Part shown: positions 8,171 to 17,403 of the stretch, in pieces
Position numbering within the stretch: position 1 is the stretch's first letter
Layout: each line of letters opens with the position of its first letter
Assembly (NCBI RefSeq): GCF_003633775.1
Contig: NZ_RBIN01000005.1
Coordinates: forward strand, 248,001-312,000
DNA from: Kushneria sinocarnis
GTDB lineage: Bacteria; Pseudomonadota; Gammaproteobacteria; Pseudomonadales; Halomonadaceae
Direction: 5' to 3'
Length of the DNA stretch: 64,000 nucleotides
Notes under the pieces: generated by a model
Database searches by the model: none
What the model was told of the DNA's origin: nothing
Seen by the model: only the letters and a program-made list of their open reading frames with translations
Program-made: the position numbers and the translations under genes

Positions 8171-9607
8171 ATGCTCACATTTACCCTCAACGGGCGGCCT
8201 TGCAGCTTCGATGCCGTCGCGCCGGAGACCACGGCACTGGCACTGCTGCGCGGTCGTGCCGGGGCCTGCGGCACCAAGGAGGGCTGCGCCTCCGGCGACT
8301 GCGGCGCCTGCACCATTGCCATCGGCACCCGCAATGACCGTGGTGGCCGGCACTATCACAGCGCCAACGCCTGCATCACGCCGGTCCATCAGCTCCAGGG
8401 GCAGGCCGTGGTCACGGTCGAAGGGCTGGCGCACGGCGACGGGCTCCACCCGGTGCAGCAGGCGATGGTCGATCAGCACGCCAGCCAGTGCGGCTTCTGC
8501 ACCCCGGGCATCGTGATGTCGCTGTTCTGTCTCGATCACGAACGCCGCCGCCGGGGGCTCGCCGGGCCGCCCGATGACGACGCCATCGAGGCCGCGCTGG
8601 GCGGCAACCTGTGTCGCTGCACCGGCTATCGGCCGATCCGCGACGCGGCGAAGAGGATGCACACCCTGCCGGCGGCCCAGCTCGCACCGGAGGAGGCATC
8701 GGGCGACCCGGCGCCCGAGACCGCAGCCGACAGCGCGGGGTTTCATCGCCCGGCCACCCGTGCCGATCTGATCGAGCGCCTGCGCCAGCATCCGCAGGCG
8801 CGGCTGATCGCCGGGGGCACCGATCTGATGCTGGCGCATACCCTGGCCCTGGAGCCGCTCGCGCCGCTGATCGATCTCTCCGCCATTCCCGAATTGCAGC
8901 ACATCGACGAGGATGAGGCCGGCTGGTGGATCGGCGCCGGCGTCACCTACAGCCGGCTCGAGCCCCTGCTGGCCGACACCCATCCGGCCTTCCTGCAGCT
9001 GCTCGAACGCCTCGGCTCGCGCCAGATTCGCAATCGCGCCACGCTCTCCGGCAATCTCGCCAACGCCTCGCCGATCGGCGATACCCCGCCGGTCCTGCTG
9101 GCCCTCGGCGCCCGGCTGCGCCTCAACGGGATTCACGGTGCGCGCGAACTGGCCATCGACGACTTCTTTACCGGCTATCGCCGGACGGCGCTGGCCCCCG
9201 GCGAATATCTCGAGGCCGTGCAGCTGCCGCGGCTGCAGGCGGGCCAGCGGCTGCTGGCCTGGAAGCTCAGCAAGCGCCGCGAGGATGACATTTCGGCCGT
9301 CATGCTGGCCCTGCGTACCACCGTGGATGACCGCGGTCGGCTCGTGAACGTGCGGGTGGCCTGTGGCGGCATGGCGGCCACGCCACAGCGCGCCCGCCGG
9401 GTGGAGCGCCAGCTCGAGGGCCGCGTATTCGAGGCCTCGACCCTGGCCCGGGCCCGGGCCGCGCTGGCGGAGGACTTCGCCCCGATCGACGACGTCCGTG
9501 CCAGCCGCGAGTATCGGCTGAACGCCGCCGCCGGCCTGCTGACGCGCGCCTTTCATCAGCTCAACACGCATCCCGCCGCCATCCCGATGACGCTGGAGGA
9601 GGTCTGA
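8171..9607 (+). CDS. xdhA: Xanthine dehydrogenase small subunit XdhA (2Fe-2S/FAD)
   Basis: The 478-residue subunit passes electrons from the molybdenum centre to NAD+. The N-terminal ferredoxin-like [2Fe-2S] domain has Cys39, Cys44, Cys47 and Cys68. The second cluster domain shows CGFCTPGIVMSLF and GNLCRCTGYRPI. The FAD domain from about residue 190 has LIAGGTDLM and RQIRNRATLSGNLANASPIG. The ATG at 8171 follows AGGAGGT (8158-8164); the open frame extends upstream but overlaps the regulator's promoter. First gene of xdhA-xdhB-xdhC-guaD, with two bases to xdhB. Probably controlled by the palindrome 40 bases upstream. Confidence 0.96.
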   Translation: MLTFTLNGRPCSFDAVAPETTALALLRGRAGACGTKEGCASGDCGACTIAIGTRNDRGGRHYHSANACITPVHQLQGQAVVTVEGLAHGDGLHPVQQAMVDQHASQCGFCTPGIVMSLFCLDHERRRRGLAGPPDDDAIEAALGGNLCRCTGYRPIRDAAKRMHTLPAAQLAPEEASGDPAPETAADSAGFHRPATRADLIERLRQHPQARLIAGGTDLMLAHTLALEPLAPLIDLSAIPELQHIDEDEAGWWIGAGVTYSRLEPLLADTHPAFLQLLERLGSRQIRNRATLSGNLANASPIGDTPPVLLALGARLRLNGIHGARELAIDDFFTGYRRTALAPGEYLEAVQLPRLQAGQRLLAWKLSKRREDDISAVMLALRTTVDDRGRLVNVRVACGGMAATPQRARRVERQLEGRVFEASTLARARAALAEDFAPIDDVRASREYRLNAAAGLLTRAFHQLNTHPAAIPMTLEEV

Positions 9608-9609
9608 CC

Positions 9610-12048
9610 ATGCGCAAGCTGATTCAACCCGGCACCTCGGCATCGACGGTAGCGCCGGGGCATGCGGCGCCGCACGACAGCGCCGTCGGCCATGTCACCG
9701 GTCGTGCGGCCTATATCGATGATCTGCCGGGGCCCGCCGACATGCTGCAGCTGGCCGTGGGGCTCTCACCGCATGCCCACGCCCGCATCACCCGGCTCGA
9801 TCTTGATGAGGTGCGCCGCCAACCCGGGGTGGTGGATGTCATCACCGCGGCCGATATCCCCGGAGTCAACGAGGTCGGCGCGGTCTATCCCGGCGATCCG
9901 CTGCTGGCCGAGGGCAAGGTGCGCTACGCCGGCCAGATGGTGTTTGCGGTGCTGGCCGATACCCTCGACAACGCCCGCCGCGCCGTGCCCCATGCCGCGA
10001 TCGATTATGCCCCGCTGGACGCCGCCCTCGATCCGGTGGCCTCGATTGCCGCCGGGCTGACCGTGCTGCCCGAACACGTCCACGAACGGCCGCTGCCTGC
10101 CCCGGCACTGGATCGCGGGGCGACGATGGCCAGCGACACCCAGACCAGCGGCAACGCTCCGGCAGCACTGGCCCATGCACCGCATGTGCTCGCCGGCGAG
10201 CAGGTCATCGGCGGTCAGGAGCACTTCTATCTCGAGGGGCAGATTGCCCAGGCCGAGGCACTCGATGACGACGGCCTGAGGATCCTGACCTCCAGTCAGC
10301 ACCCCAGCGAGGTGCAGAAGCTGGTCGCCGAGGTGCTGGGGGTGTCGCTCAATACCATCGTCGCCGAGGTGCGCCGGATGGGCGGCGGCTTCGGGGGCAA
10401 GGAGAGCCAGGCCGCCGCCCTGGGCGCGCTGGCCGCGCTGGCCGCGCAGCGCAGCGGCCGGGCGGTCCGCTTTCGCCTGCCACGGGCGGACGACATGCAG
10501 GCCACCGGCAAGCGCCACGGCTTTCACAACCGCTACCGGGTCGGGTTCGACGACAGCGGCCGGCTGACCGGCGCCGATATCGAGCTGATCGGCAACTGCG
10601 GCCATTCGCCGGATCTCTCCGAGGGCGTGGTCGATCGCGCCATGTTTCATGCCGACAACGCCTATTATCTCGGCGATGCCCGGGTCACCGGTCATCGGGC
10701 GATGACCCATACCGTCTCCAACACCGCCTTTCGCGGCTTCGGCGGCCCCCAGGGGATGATGCCGATCGAGGCGGCAATGGACGACATCGCCCGCCATCTC
10801 GGCCTCGATCCGCTCGATGTGCGCAAGCGCAATCTCTACGATCACGAGCGCTGCGAGACCCATTACGGCCAGACCGTCGACCAGCCGCTGATCGGTGAGC
10901 TGATCGAGACGCTGGAAGCCTCCAGCGATTATCGCGCCCGACGTCATGCGATCACGGCCTTCAACGCCACCAGCCCGGTGATCCGCAAGGGCCTGGCGCT
11001 GACGCCAGTCAAGTTCGGCATCTCCTTTACCGCGCAGCACCTCAACCAGGCCGGCGCGCTGCTGGCGATCTATACCGACGGCAGCGTGCTGATCAATCAT
11101 GGCGGCACCGAAATGGGCCAGGGGCTGCACACCAAGGTGTGCCAGGTAGTGGCGCGCGAACTGGGACTGCCCCTCGAGCGGGTACGCATCAGCGCCACCC
11201 GCACCGACAAGGTGCCCAACACCTCGCCGACCGCCGCCTCCTCGGGCGCCGATCTCAACGGCATGGCCGCACGCGAGGCCGCGATCACCCTGCGCGAGCG
11301 GCTCTGCGAATTCGCCGCCGGCTGGCTCGGAGTGCCGGGCGAGTCGCTCTCGCTCGCCGACGAGGCGCTGATCGCCGGTGAGCGGCGCATCGGCTGGCAC
11401 GAGCTGATCCAGCAGGCCTACATGGCGCGGGTGCCGCTCTCCGCCACCGGCTTCTACGCCACGCCGGAGATTCACTACGATCGCACCACCGGGCGCGGCC
11501 GGCCCTTCTACTATTACGCCTGGGGCGCGGCGGTCAGCGAAGTGCATGTCGATACGCTGACCGGCGAGTACCGGGTGGCGCGGGTGGACATCCTTCACGA
11601 CGTGGGCGACTCGCTCAACCCGGCGATCGACCGCGGTCAGGTCGAGGGCGGCTTCGTGCAGGGCATGGGCTGGCTGACCTCGGAAGAGCTGAAGTGGGAC
11701 GAGGCGGGCCATCTGCTGACCACGGGGCCGGCGACCTACAAGATTCCCACCTGCGGCGACGTGCCCCGCGACTTCCGGGTGCAGCTGCTGGAAGGTCATC
11801 CCAACTCGCAGGCGACCCTCTATCGCTCCAAGGCAGTGGGCGAGCCGCCGCTGATGCTGGCCATCTCGGTCTGGTCGGCACTGCGCGATGCCATCGCCAG
11901 CCTGGCTGACTACCGCATCAGCCCGCGGCTGGATACCCCGGCCACGCCGGAGCGGGTGCTCACCGCCTGCCGGGCACTGCACGAGGCCGAACCGTCCACC
12001 GCCCCCGAACCCGATGGGACCACCGCCGATGCGCCGCTGGCGAAGTGA
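9610..12048 (+). CDS. xdhB: Xanthine dehydrogenase molybdopterin-binding subunit XdhB
   Basis: This 812-residue molybdenum hydroxylase subunit oxidises hypoxanthine to xanthine and xanthine to urate. Visible molybdopterin/active-site motifs are MGGGFGGKESQ (about residue 257), AFRGFGGPQGM with the substrate-binding Arg (about 376), GTEMGQGLHTK, and KAVGEPPLMLAIS with the catalytic Glu near the C-terminus. Length matches XdhB of the XdhABC type (about 780-810). GGAGGAGG at the end of xdhA supplies its ribosome binding site. xdhC begins seven bases after its stop. Activity needs the XdhC maturation factor, which is frameshifted here. Confidence 0.96.
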   Translation: MRKLIQPGTSASTVAPGHAAPHDSAVGHVTGRAAYIDDLPGPADMLQLAVGLSPHAHARITRLDLDEVRRQPGVVDVITAADIPGVNEVGAVYPGDPLLAEGKVRYAGQMVFAVLADTLDNARRAVPHAAIDYAPLDAALDPVASIAAGLTVLPEHVHERPLPAPALDRGATMASDTQTSGNAPAALAHAPHVLAGEQVIGGQEHFYLEGQIAQAEALDDDGLRILTSSQHPSEVQKLVAEVLGVSLNTIVAEVRRMGGGFGGKESQAAALGALAALAAQRSGRAVRFRLPRADDMQATGKRHGFHNRYRVGFDDSGRLTGADIELIGNCGHSPDLSEGVVDRAMFHADNAYYLGDARVTGHRAMTHTVSNTAFRGFGGPQGMMPIEAAMDDIARHLGLDPLDVRKRNLYDHERCETHYGQTVDQPLIGELIETLEASSDYRARRHAITAFNATSPVIRKGLALTPVKFGISFTAQHLNQAGALLAIYTDGSVLINHGGTEMGQGLHTKVCQVVARELGLPLERVRISATRTDKVPNTSPTAASSGADLNGMAAREAAITLRERLCEFAAGWLGVPGESLSLADEALIAGERRIGWHELIQQAYMARVPLSATGFYATPEIHYDRTTGRGRPFYYYAWGAAVSEVHVDTLTGEYRVARVDILHDVGDSLNPAIDRGQVEGGFVQGMGWLTSEELKWDEAGHLLTTGPATYKIPTCGDVPRDFRVQLLEGHPNSQATLYRSKAVGEPPLMLAISVWSALRDAIASLADYRISPRLDTPATPERVLTACRALHEAEPSTAPEPDGTTADAPLAK

Positions 12049-12055
12049 GCCGAAC

Positions 12056-12924
12056 ATGACTGCACCACGCTGGTTCGAAGCGCTGGCCGACTGCCAGCGC
12101 CGCGGCATCGCCCACGCCTGCGCCCAGATCGTCACCAGTGCCGGCTCGACCCCGCGCGAGCCCGGCAGCCAGCTGGTGGTGACCGCAAACGACGCCTTCG
12201 ATACCCTCGGTGGCGGCCGCTTCGAACAGCAGGTCATCGACACCGCCCGGGCGGCGCTGGCACGCGGTGAGGCGGGCTGCCGGCTGGAGAGCTTCTCGCT
12301 GGGCGCCCGCTCGGGGCAGTGCTGTGGCGGCCACGTCGAGGTGCTGATCACCCTCTATCCGGCCCCCGGGATGCGGGTGGCGCTGTTCGGCGCCGGCCAC
12401 GTCGCCCGGGCGCTGGAGCCGCTGCTCGGCGGACTCGGCTGGCGCGTCGACTGGTTCGATACGCGCGCGCCCGAGACGCTGGGCACCATCGACACGGCCG
12501 CGACCACCTGCTGTCATTTCGGCGTCACCGCCGAGGCGCAGCTGAACCGGCTGGCGCCCGGCTGCCACTGCCTGGTGATGACCCACGATCACGCCCTCGA
12601 CGAGCAGCTGCTGGCGGCGCTGATCGCCCGGGGGACCAGGCCTCGCTGGGGCTGATCGGCTCGGCCAGCAAACGGGCCCGCTTCGAACGCCGACTGCGCG
12701 AGCGCGGGCTCGATCCGCAGGCCATCGCGGCGCTGCGCTGCCCGCTCGGCAACAGCGGCGGCGACAAGCGTCCGCAGGCGATCGCGATCGCCACGGCCGC
12801 CGAGCTACTGACGCTGGCCGGGGCCGCGGAGCCGCCGACCCTGCGCGGGCTCGACCGTCACGCGCTGGCGCGACTGAACACCGCGACCACCGCTTTCAAC
12901 CACGCACAACAGGAATCGACATGA
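12056..12924 (+). pseudogene. xdhC: xdhC, molybdenum cofactor insertion factor, frameshifted
   Basis: XdhC binds and sulfurates the molybdenum cofactor before insertion into XdhB. Frame one (12056-12655) encodes about 199 residues: STPREPGSQLVV, GQCCGGHVEVL, the Rossmann-like VALFGAGHVARALEPLL, and MTHDHALDEQLLAALIARG. It then runs into TRPRWG and a stop. The expected continuation DQASLGLIGSASKRARFERR and the C-terminal half lie in another frame ending at 12924. The break is at a G5 run (12630-12634), and adding one base restores a normal protein of about 289 residues. The second part overlaps guaD by ATGA, as in an intact operon. Sequencing error, true mutation or slippage are all possible. 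Confidence 0.88.
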
Positions 12925-14231
12925 CCCAGTGGCAGGCCCTGCGCGGCGAACTGCTCGGCTTCAACCGCGACCCCGGCGACGGTGAGACGCCCCGTGCCGG
13001 GGCCATCGCGCACTATCCCGACGGCGTGGTGCTGATCCGCGACGGCGTGATCGAGGCCGTCGATCACCACGCGGCACTGGCCCCGCGGCTCACCGATGAC
13101 GTGGCCGTGGCGCACTATCCGGATCAGCTGATCATGCCGGGATTCATCGACCCGCACCTGCACTTCAGTCAGCTCGACATCATCGCCTCGCACGGGCGGC
13201 AGCTGATCGACTGGCTCAACACCTACACCTTCCCGGAGGAGATCCGGCTCAACGACCGCGACTACGCCGAGGCCCTGGCGGACGGTTTCATCCGCCAGCT
13301 GCTGGCCCACGGCACCACCACCGCCCTGGCCTTCTGTACCAGCCATCCGAACTCGGTCAATGCGCTGTTCGAGCGCGCCGAGCGCGAACGCATGCGGCTG
13401 ATTGCCGGCAAGGTGATGATGGACCGCAACGCCCCGCAGGCGCTGTGCGACACGGTCGAAAGCAGCGTGCGCGACAGCCGCGCGCTGATGCAGCAGTGGC
13501 ACGGGCGCGGCCGGCTGGAGTACGCCGTGACGCCGCGCTTTGCACCGACCTCGACGCCGGAGCAGCTCGCCGCCGCCGGCCGGCTGTGGCAGGAGGACCC
13601 GGGCATGGTGATGCAGACCCACCTGTGCGAGAACCGCGCCGAAATCGACTGGGTCGCCGAACTCTATCCCGAAGCGAGCGACTATCTCGACGTCTATCAG
13701 CGCGCCGGGCTGCTGGGGCCGCGCAGCGTGTTCGCCCACGCCATTCACATCGATGACGACATGCGCGCCCGGCTGCGCGACGGCGGCGGCGCGATCGCCT
13801 TCTGCCCCGGCTCCAATACCTTTCTCGGCAGCGGCCTGTTCGACCGCCGCGCCGCGCAGGCGGCCGGCATCCCGGTGGGGCTGGCCACCGACATCGGCGC
13901 CGGCCCCGCGCTGTCGCAGCTGACAACGCTCTCGGACGCCTACAAGGTCTGTCAGCTCAAGGGGGACACGCTAACGCCCTGGCAGGCGTTCGATGCGCTT
14001 ACCCGCGGCAACGCCCGCATGCTGGGACTGGAGGACCGCATCGGCCGTCTGGCCCCCGGCATGGAGGCCGATCTGGTGGTGCTCGATCCTGCCTCGACGC
14101 CGCTCATGGCGCGCAAGCAGGCCCATCAGCCGACGCTGGGCGAGAAGCTCTTCAACCTGATGATGCTGGGGGATGATCGCACCATCGCCGCCACCTGGGT
14201 GCTGGGCCGGCTGGCACATGAGCGGGCGTGA
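12921..14231 (+). CDS. guaD: Guanine deaminase
   Basis: GuaD hydrolyses guanine to xanthine and ammonia, feeding XdhAB. The 436-residue amidohydrolase has the zinc motif GFIDPHLHFSQLD (His-X-His), the TTALAFCTSHP segment typical of guanine deaminases, THLCENRAEIDW, FAHAIHIDD and the metal-ligand Asp in LATDIGAGPAL. The protein has standard length. Its ATG overlaps the end of xdhC by four bases, indicating translational coupling. It ends the xdh operon and converges on hiuH across a REP-like palindrome. Confidence 0.96.
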   Translation: MTQWQALRGELLGFNRDPGDGETPRAGAIAHYPDGVVLIRDGVIEAVDHHAALAPRLTDDVAVAHYPDQLIMPGFIDPHLHFSQLDIIASHGRQLIDWLNTYTFPEEIRLNDRDYAEALADGFIRQLLAHGTTTALAFCTSHPNSVNALFERAERERMRLIAGKVMMDRNAPQALCDTVESSVRDSRALMQQWHGRGRLEYAVTPRFAPTSTPEQLAAAGRLWQEDPGMVMQTHLCENRAEIDWVAELYPEASDYLDVYQRAGLLGPRSVFAHAIHIDDDMRARLRDGGGAIAFCPGSNTFLGSGLFDRRAAQAAGIPVGLATDIGAGPALSQLTTLSDAYKVCQLKGDTLTPWQAFDALTRGNARMLGLEDRIGRLAPGMEADLVVLDPASTPLMARKQAHQPTLGEKLFNLMMLGDDRTIAATWVLGRLAHERA

Positions 14232-14260
14232 ACCATATGGCATTTCGCAACTGAAATACT

Positions 14261-14282
14261 GATCGCGACTGAAGTCGCGATC
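14261..14282. repeat. REP-like palindrome, copy 4
   Basis: GATCGCGACTGAAGTCGCGA followed by TC is a near-perfect 22-base palindrome containing the same GCGACT-GA-AGTCGC core as the copies near 5.6-5.8 kb. It lies between the convergent guaD and hiuH genes and could serve as a bidirectional transcript end. Confidence 0.75.
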
Positions 14283-14424
14283 ATCGAACACCGGGCGCCA
14301 TACCGCTCGTGGAAGTCGACGAGCGAAGGCCGGGCCGGGCAGAAGGGAAAAACCGAACGAAGCTGGCATGGCGTCAACGCGCGCCGGGCCTCCCTCTCAG
14401 GGCCCGGGCGCCCTTGCCTGCCGA

Positions 14425-14754
14425 TCAGCTGCCGCGATACACGCTGTACGCCCACGGCGTGATCAGCAGCGGCACATGATAGCGCTGCCCGTACGCCAGC
14501 GTGACCGTCACCGGCACCCGATCGAGGAACGGCGAATCGACGCCGCGGGCGAGGAAGTAGTCGCGCACGTGAAAGCGCAGGGTGTAGTGTCCGCCCTCGC
14601 CCGCCTCTAGCAGCGGCGCATCGAGCCGGCCATCCCGGTTGGTGACACCGTGGGCACAGGGGGTGGTCGCCTCGTGGGCAAACAGATCAATGTGCATGCC
14701 GGCCGCCGGCAGGCCGCCGTGCTGATCCAGCACATGGGTGGTCAGGGTCGTCAT
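14425..14754 (-). CDS. hiuH: 5-hydroxyisourate hydrolase (transthyretin-like)
   Basis: HiuH hydrolyses 5-hydroxyisourate, the product of urate oxidation, to OHCU. The 109-residue protein starts MTTLTTHVLDQHGGLPAAGM, has RYHVPLLITPWAYSVYRGS at its end, and so keeps the N-terminal His and C-terminal YRGS tetrapeptide that distinguish HIU hydrolases from transthyretin. I chose the ATG at 14754, the position where family proteins begin; the frame is open 13 codons further. It is divergent from uraD, the next pathway step, across 93 bases. Confidence 0.94.
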   Translation of the reverse strand: MTTLTTHVLDQHGGLPAAGMHIDLFAHEATTPCAHGVTNRDGRLDAPLLEAGEGGHYTLRFHVRDYFLARGVDSPFLDRVPVTVTLAYGQRYHVPLLITPWAYSVYRGS

Positions 14755-14847
14755 GGCGGATACATCACTCCTGTCGTTACACTGAAATGGCAAGTGCTGC
14801 CCCTACGGTGAGCCTTGCAGGATCAATCGCACAAGGGAAGCCCCGAT

Positions 14848-15351
14848 ATGCAGGCCACGCTGGACACGCTCAATCGATTGCCGCGGGAGCACTTCGTCTC
14901 CCTGCTCAACGGTCTCTACGAGCACTCGCCCTGGATCGTCGAAGCGGTCGCCGATCTGCGCCCCTTCACCAGCCGCGAGGCACTGATCGAGGCGACCCGG
15001 CAGCAGGTTCGGGAGGCGTCGCGCGAGGCGCAGCTGGCACTGGTGCGCGCCCATCCGGAGCTGGGCAGTCGCCAGCTCGAATCGCTGACCGCGCCCTCGC
15101 AGGATGAGCAGCGAAACGCCGGGCTGACCGAGGGCGGCGAGCCGCTCGAGCGGCTGCGCACGCTCAATGAGGCCTATCGCCAGCGTCACGGCTTCCCGTT
15201 CGTGGTCGCCGTGGCCGGCATGAGTCCGGAGACGATCCTCGCCACCCTCGAAGAACGGCTGCCGCGCGACAGCGATACCGAGCTGGCCGAAAGCCTCACC
15301 CAGATCAGTCGCATCGCCCGTCTGCGGCTGGACCGGCTGCTGAGCGAATGA
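14848..15351 (+). CDS. uraD: 2-oxo-4-hydroxy-4-carboxy-5-ureidoimidazoline decarboxylase
   Basis: UraD decarboxylates OHCU to S-allantoin, the last step of urate breakdown. The 167-residue protein begins MQATLDTLNRLPREHFV and holds RAHPELGS with the catalytic His, plus YRQRHGFPFVVAVAGMS, a conserved substrate-binding stretch. I prefer the ATG at 14848 with AGGGAAG upstream; an in-frame TTG at 14815 has no better signal. It is divergently paired with hiuH. No urate oxidase is adjacent. Confidence 0.94.
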   Translation: MQATLDTLNRLPREHFVSLLNGLYEHSPWIVEAVADLRPFTSREALIEATRQQVREASREAQLALVRAHPELGSRQLESLTAPSQDEQRNAGLTEGGEPLERLRTLNEAYRQRHGFPFVVAVAGMSPETILATLEERLPRDSDTELAESLTQISRIARLRLDRLLSE

Positions 15352-15382
15352 GCCCTCTGCGTTTCATCATCGGGAGCCCATC

Positions 15383-16042
15383 ATGAGCGACGCGCGTCTC
15401 TCCAGTCCGGCGGTGGCACGCAATCGCGAGCCGCTGCGCGAGGTGCTGGCCCGGGTGCTGCCGCAGCCGGGGCGGGTACTGGAAATCGCCAGCGGCAGCG
15501 GCGAGCACGCTTGTTATTTCAGCCGGCAGCTGCCGGGGCTCAGCTGGCAGCCCAGCGATCCCGATCCGCAGGCGCTGGCCTCGATCCGCGCCTGGCGCGA
15601 GACTGCGTGCCAGGCGTCACAACCGGGTGTGGATAACCCGAATGCCGTGGACAACCCGGCCGGCCGCCTGCTGGCACCGCTGCAGCTGGATGTCACCCGG
15701 CGCCCCTGGCCGGCCGCGGTGGGCGAGATCGATGCGCTGGTCTGCATCAACATGATTCACATCGCCCCCTGGGCGGCCGCGCAGGCCCTGTTCGCCGAGG
15801 CCGGCGAGCGCCTGCCGCAGCACGGGCCGCTGGTGCTCTACGGGCCCTTCCGGCGCCACGGCGCCCATACCGCGCCGAGCAATGACGCCTTCGATCGCAG
15901 CCTGCAGGCGCGCGATGCCCGCTGGGGCATCCGCGATCTGGAAAGCGAGGTGCTGGCGCTGGCCGAACAGCACGCTCTGAGGCTCGATGAGGTCATCACC
16001 ATGCCGGCCAACAACCTGAGCGTGATCCTGCGCCGGCGCTAG
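15383..16042 (+). CDS. DUF938 family SAM-dependent methyltransferase-like protein
   Basis: The 219-residue protein has the DUF938 start (ARNREPLREVLARVLPQPG) and a class I methyltransferase motif I, VLEIASGSGEHACYFSRQLP, followed by the acidic turn PSDPDP. Later segments CINMIHIAPW and LYGPFRRHGAHTAPSN are family signatures. The substrate is unknown; nothing nearby identifies it. It starts 31 bases after uraD, so it may ride on the same transcript. Its stop codon shares CTAG with the stop of the convergent porin gene, a four-base overlap. Confidence 0.88.
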   Translation: MSDARLSSPAVARNREPLREVLARVLPQPGRVLEIASGSGEHACYFSRQLPGLSWQPSDPDPQALASIRAWRETACQASQPGVDNPNAVDNPAGRLLAPLQLDVTRRPWPAAVGEIDALVCINMIHIAPWAAAQALFAEAGERLPQHGPLVLYGPFRRHGAHTAPSNDAFDRSLQARDARWGIRDLESEVLALAEQHALRLDEVITMPANNLSVILRRR

Positions 16043-17403
16043 AACTCGTACTGCAGCGCCACGCGATTCTGCCAGAAGTCGCGCGCCCGCGCGGGCGAGG
16101 TCTGCACGCCGGCATAATCCGCGATGCTGAAGCCCTCCAGCGCGCCCTGGAAGCTGTAAATCCCGAACAGCAGGTATTCGGACTGATTGAGGCTGGCCGC
16201 CCCGGCCTCGTCCTTCAGGTCCATGAAGGAGTAGCGCGCCCCGACCAGCAGCGCCTCGCTGGCGGCGCCGGTCACATCCAGCGAGTAGGCATTGCCCGCG
16301 CCGAGATCCTGGGTGCTGGTGAAGAACGGCTGGGCAAAGTAGGGGCCGGAGGATGAGTTGTGCGCATAGGGCGTCACCAGCGCACCGTTGAGGTAGTCCC
16401 CGGGGCTGCTGGCAATGTGATCCATGTTCAGCGTGGCCTCGAGCGAGTGGTAGCGCAGGCCGAGCTGCAACCCGTAGGTATGGTTGTCCACCTCGCCGGC
16501 CAGCGCCCTGCCGTCACTGGTGCCGCGAATGTACTGCACGCCCAGCAGCGGCTGCAGCGCACCTTGCGTGGCCGTCACATGGCCTTCGGCATAGCTGATC
16601 CTGACATAGTCGTCATAGCGCTCGTGCCACAGCTGTCCGCTCCACTTCTGTCCATCGGCGTACCAGGCATGGCCGGCGCCCACGGCCCACATGCCGTCGG
16701 TCTCCTCCTCCACGTCGGTATAGTTGGTGGTGCGGCTGAAGGTATCCGAGCCCCAGGACTTGTAGCGGTAGATGCGCGCGGCCTGCAGAAAGTCCTCGTC
16801 ATCGCCATAGTGCAGATTGAAGCCCTGATAGAGCATCGGCGTGACACGCCAGTCGTAGTCACTGGCAAAGGGCAGCTGCATGCGCTGGTTGCCGGCCGTC
16901 AGCCCGAAGTCGCCGTGCTGCCAGCTGACGTAGGCCTCGCCGATGTTGGTCTCGTCGGGTTCCAGCTCCGACACCGCATGGGCGTCATCGGGATGATCGA
17001 TACCGCGCTGCACGATGGCGCTGATCCCGAAGCGAAAGCCTTGCCAGCGGGCGCTTTCGAAGCCGAGGCTGCCGCCATAGCTGATGGTGTCCTGATTGTT
17101 GTCAGGCACGAAGTACGCATTGTGGGTGGAGTAATAGAGGGTACGCAGGCTGCCGTGAAATTCGCCGTAACGGAACATGTCCCCCGGCCCGTGACTCGCC
17201 GTTGGTCCGGCATCGGCGCGGGTGGCATCCGCCTGCCGGGCCTGCACGTTCTTCGCCGTGGGGGCATTGGGCGCATTGTCGGTGGTCTCGGTCGCTGGCG
17301 TGTCCTGCGCGCCTCGGGCGCTCCCGGAAGCGGTCAGTGTCGTGATCAGAAGCCCGGTCAGTGCGGCACCGGCAACCCTCTGCTGAAAGGTGGCAACCTT
17401 CAT
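16039..17403 (-). CDS. OprD-family outer membrane porin
   Basis: The 454-residue protein has a signal peptide (MKVATFQQRVAGAALTGLLI then a run to about residue 32), a Gln/Thr/Asp-rich linker, then alternating aromatic/polar beta-strands from GEFHGSLRTLYYSTHNAYF to the C-terminal strand NRVALQYEF. The terminal Phe is the outer-membrane assembly signal. The fold is like OprD/OpdX porins, which take up amino acids, peptides or aromatic acids. No linked catabolic gene gives the substrate, although the purine cluster is close. A roughly 298-base gap lies upstream. Confidence 0.85.
   Translation of the reverse strand: MKVATFQQRVAGAALTGLLITTLTASGSARGAQDTPATETTDNAPNAPTAKNVQARQADATRADAGPTASHGPGDMFRYGEFHGSLRTLYYSTHNAYFVPDNNQDTISYGGSLGFESARWQGFRFGISAIVQRGIDHPDDAHAVSELEPDETNIGEAYVSWQHGDFGLTAGNQRMQLPFASDYDWRVTPMLYQGFNLHYGDDEDFLQAARIYRYKSWGSDTFSRTTNYTDVEEETDGMWAVGAGHAWYADGQKWSGQLWHERYDDYVRISYAEGHVTATQGALQPLLGVQYIRGTSDGRALAGEVDNHTYGLQLGLRYHSLEATLNMDHIASSPGDYLNGALVTPYAHNSSSGPYFAQPFFTSTQDLGAGNAYSLDVTGAASEALLVGARYSFMDLKDEAGAASLNQSEYLLFGIYSFQGALEGFSIADYAGVQTSPARARDFWQNRVALQYEF

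Noticed and set aside
9766-12351. Minus-strand open frame of 861 codons
   Set aside because: Shadow of xdhB/xdhC caused by GC-rich third positions; no recognisable motif.
12600-12680. Programmed frameshifting in xdhC
   Set aside because: The G5 run lacks a canonical slippery heptamer and downstream stem-loop, and programmed frameshifting is not known for XdhC; a simple indel is more likely.
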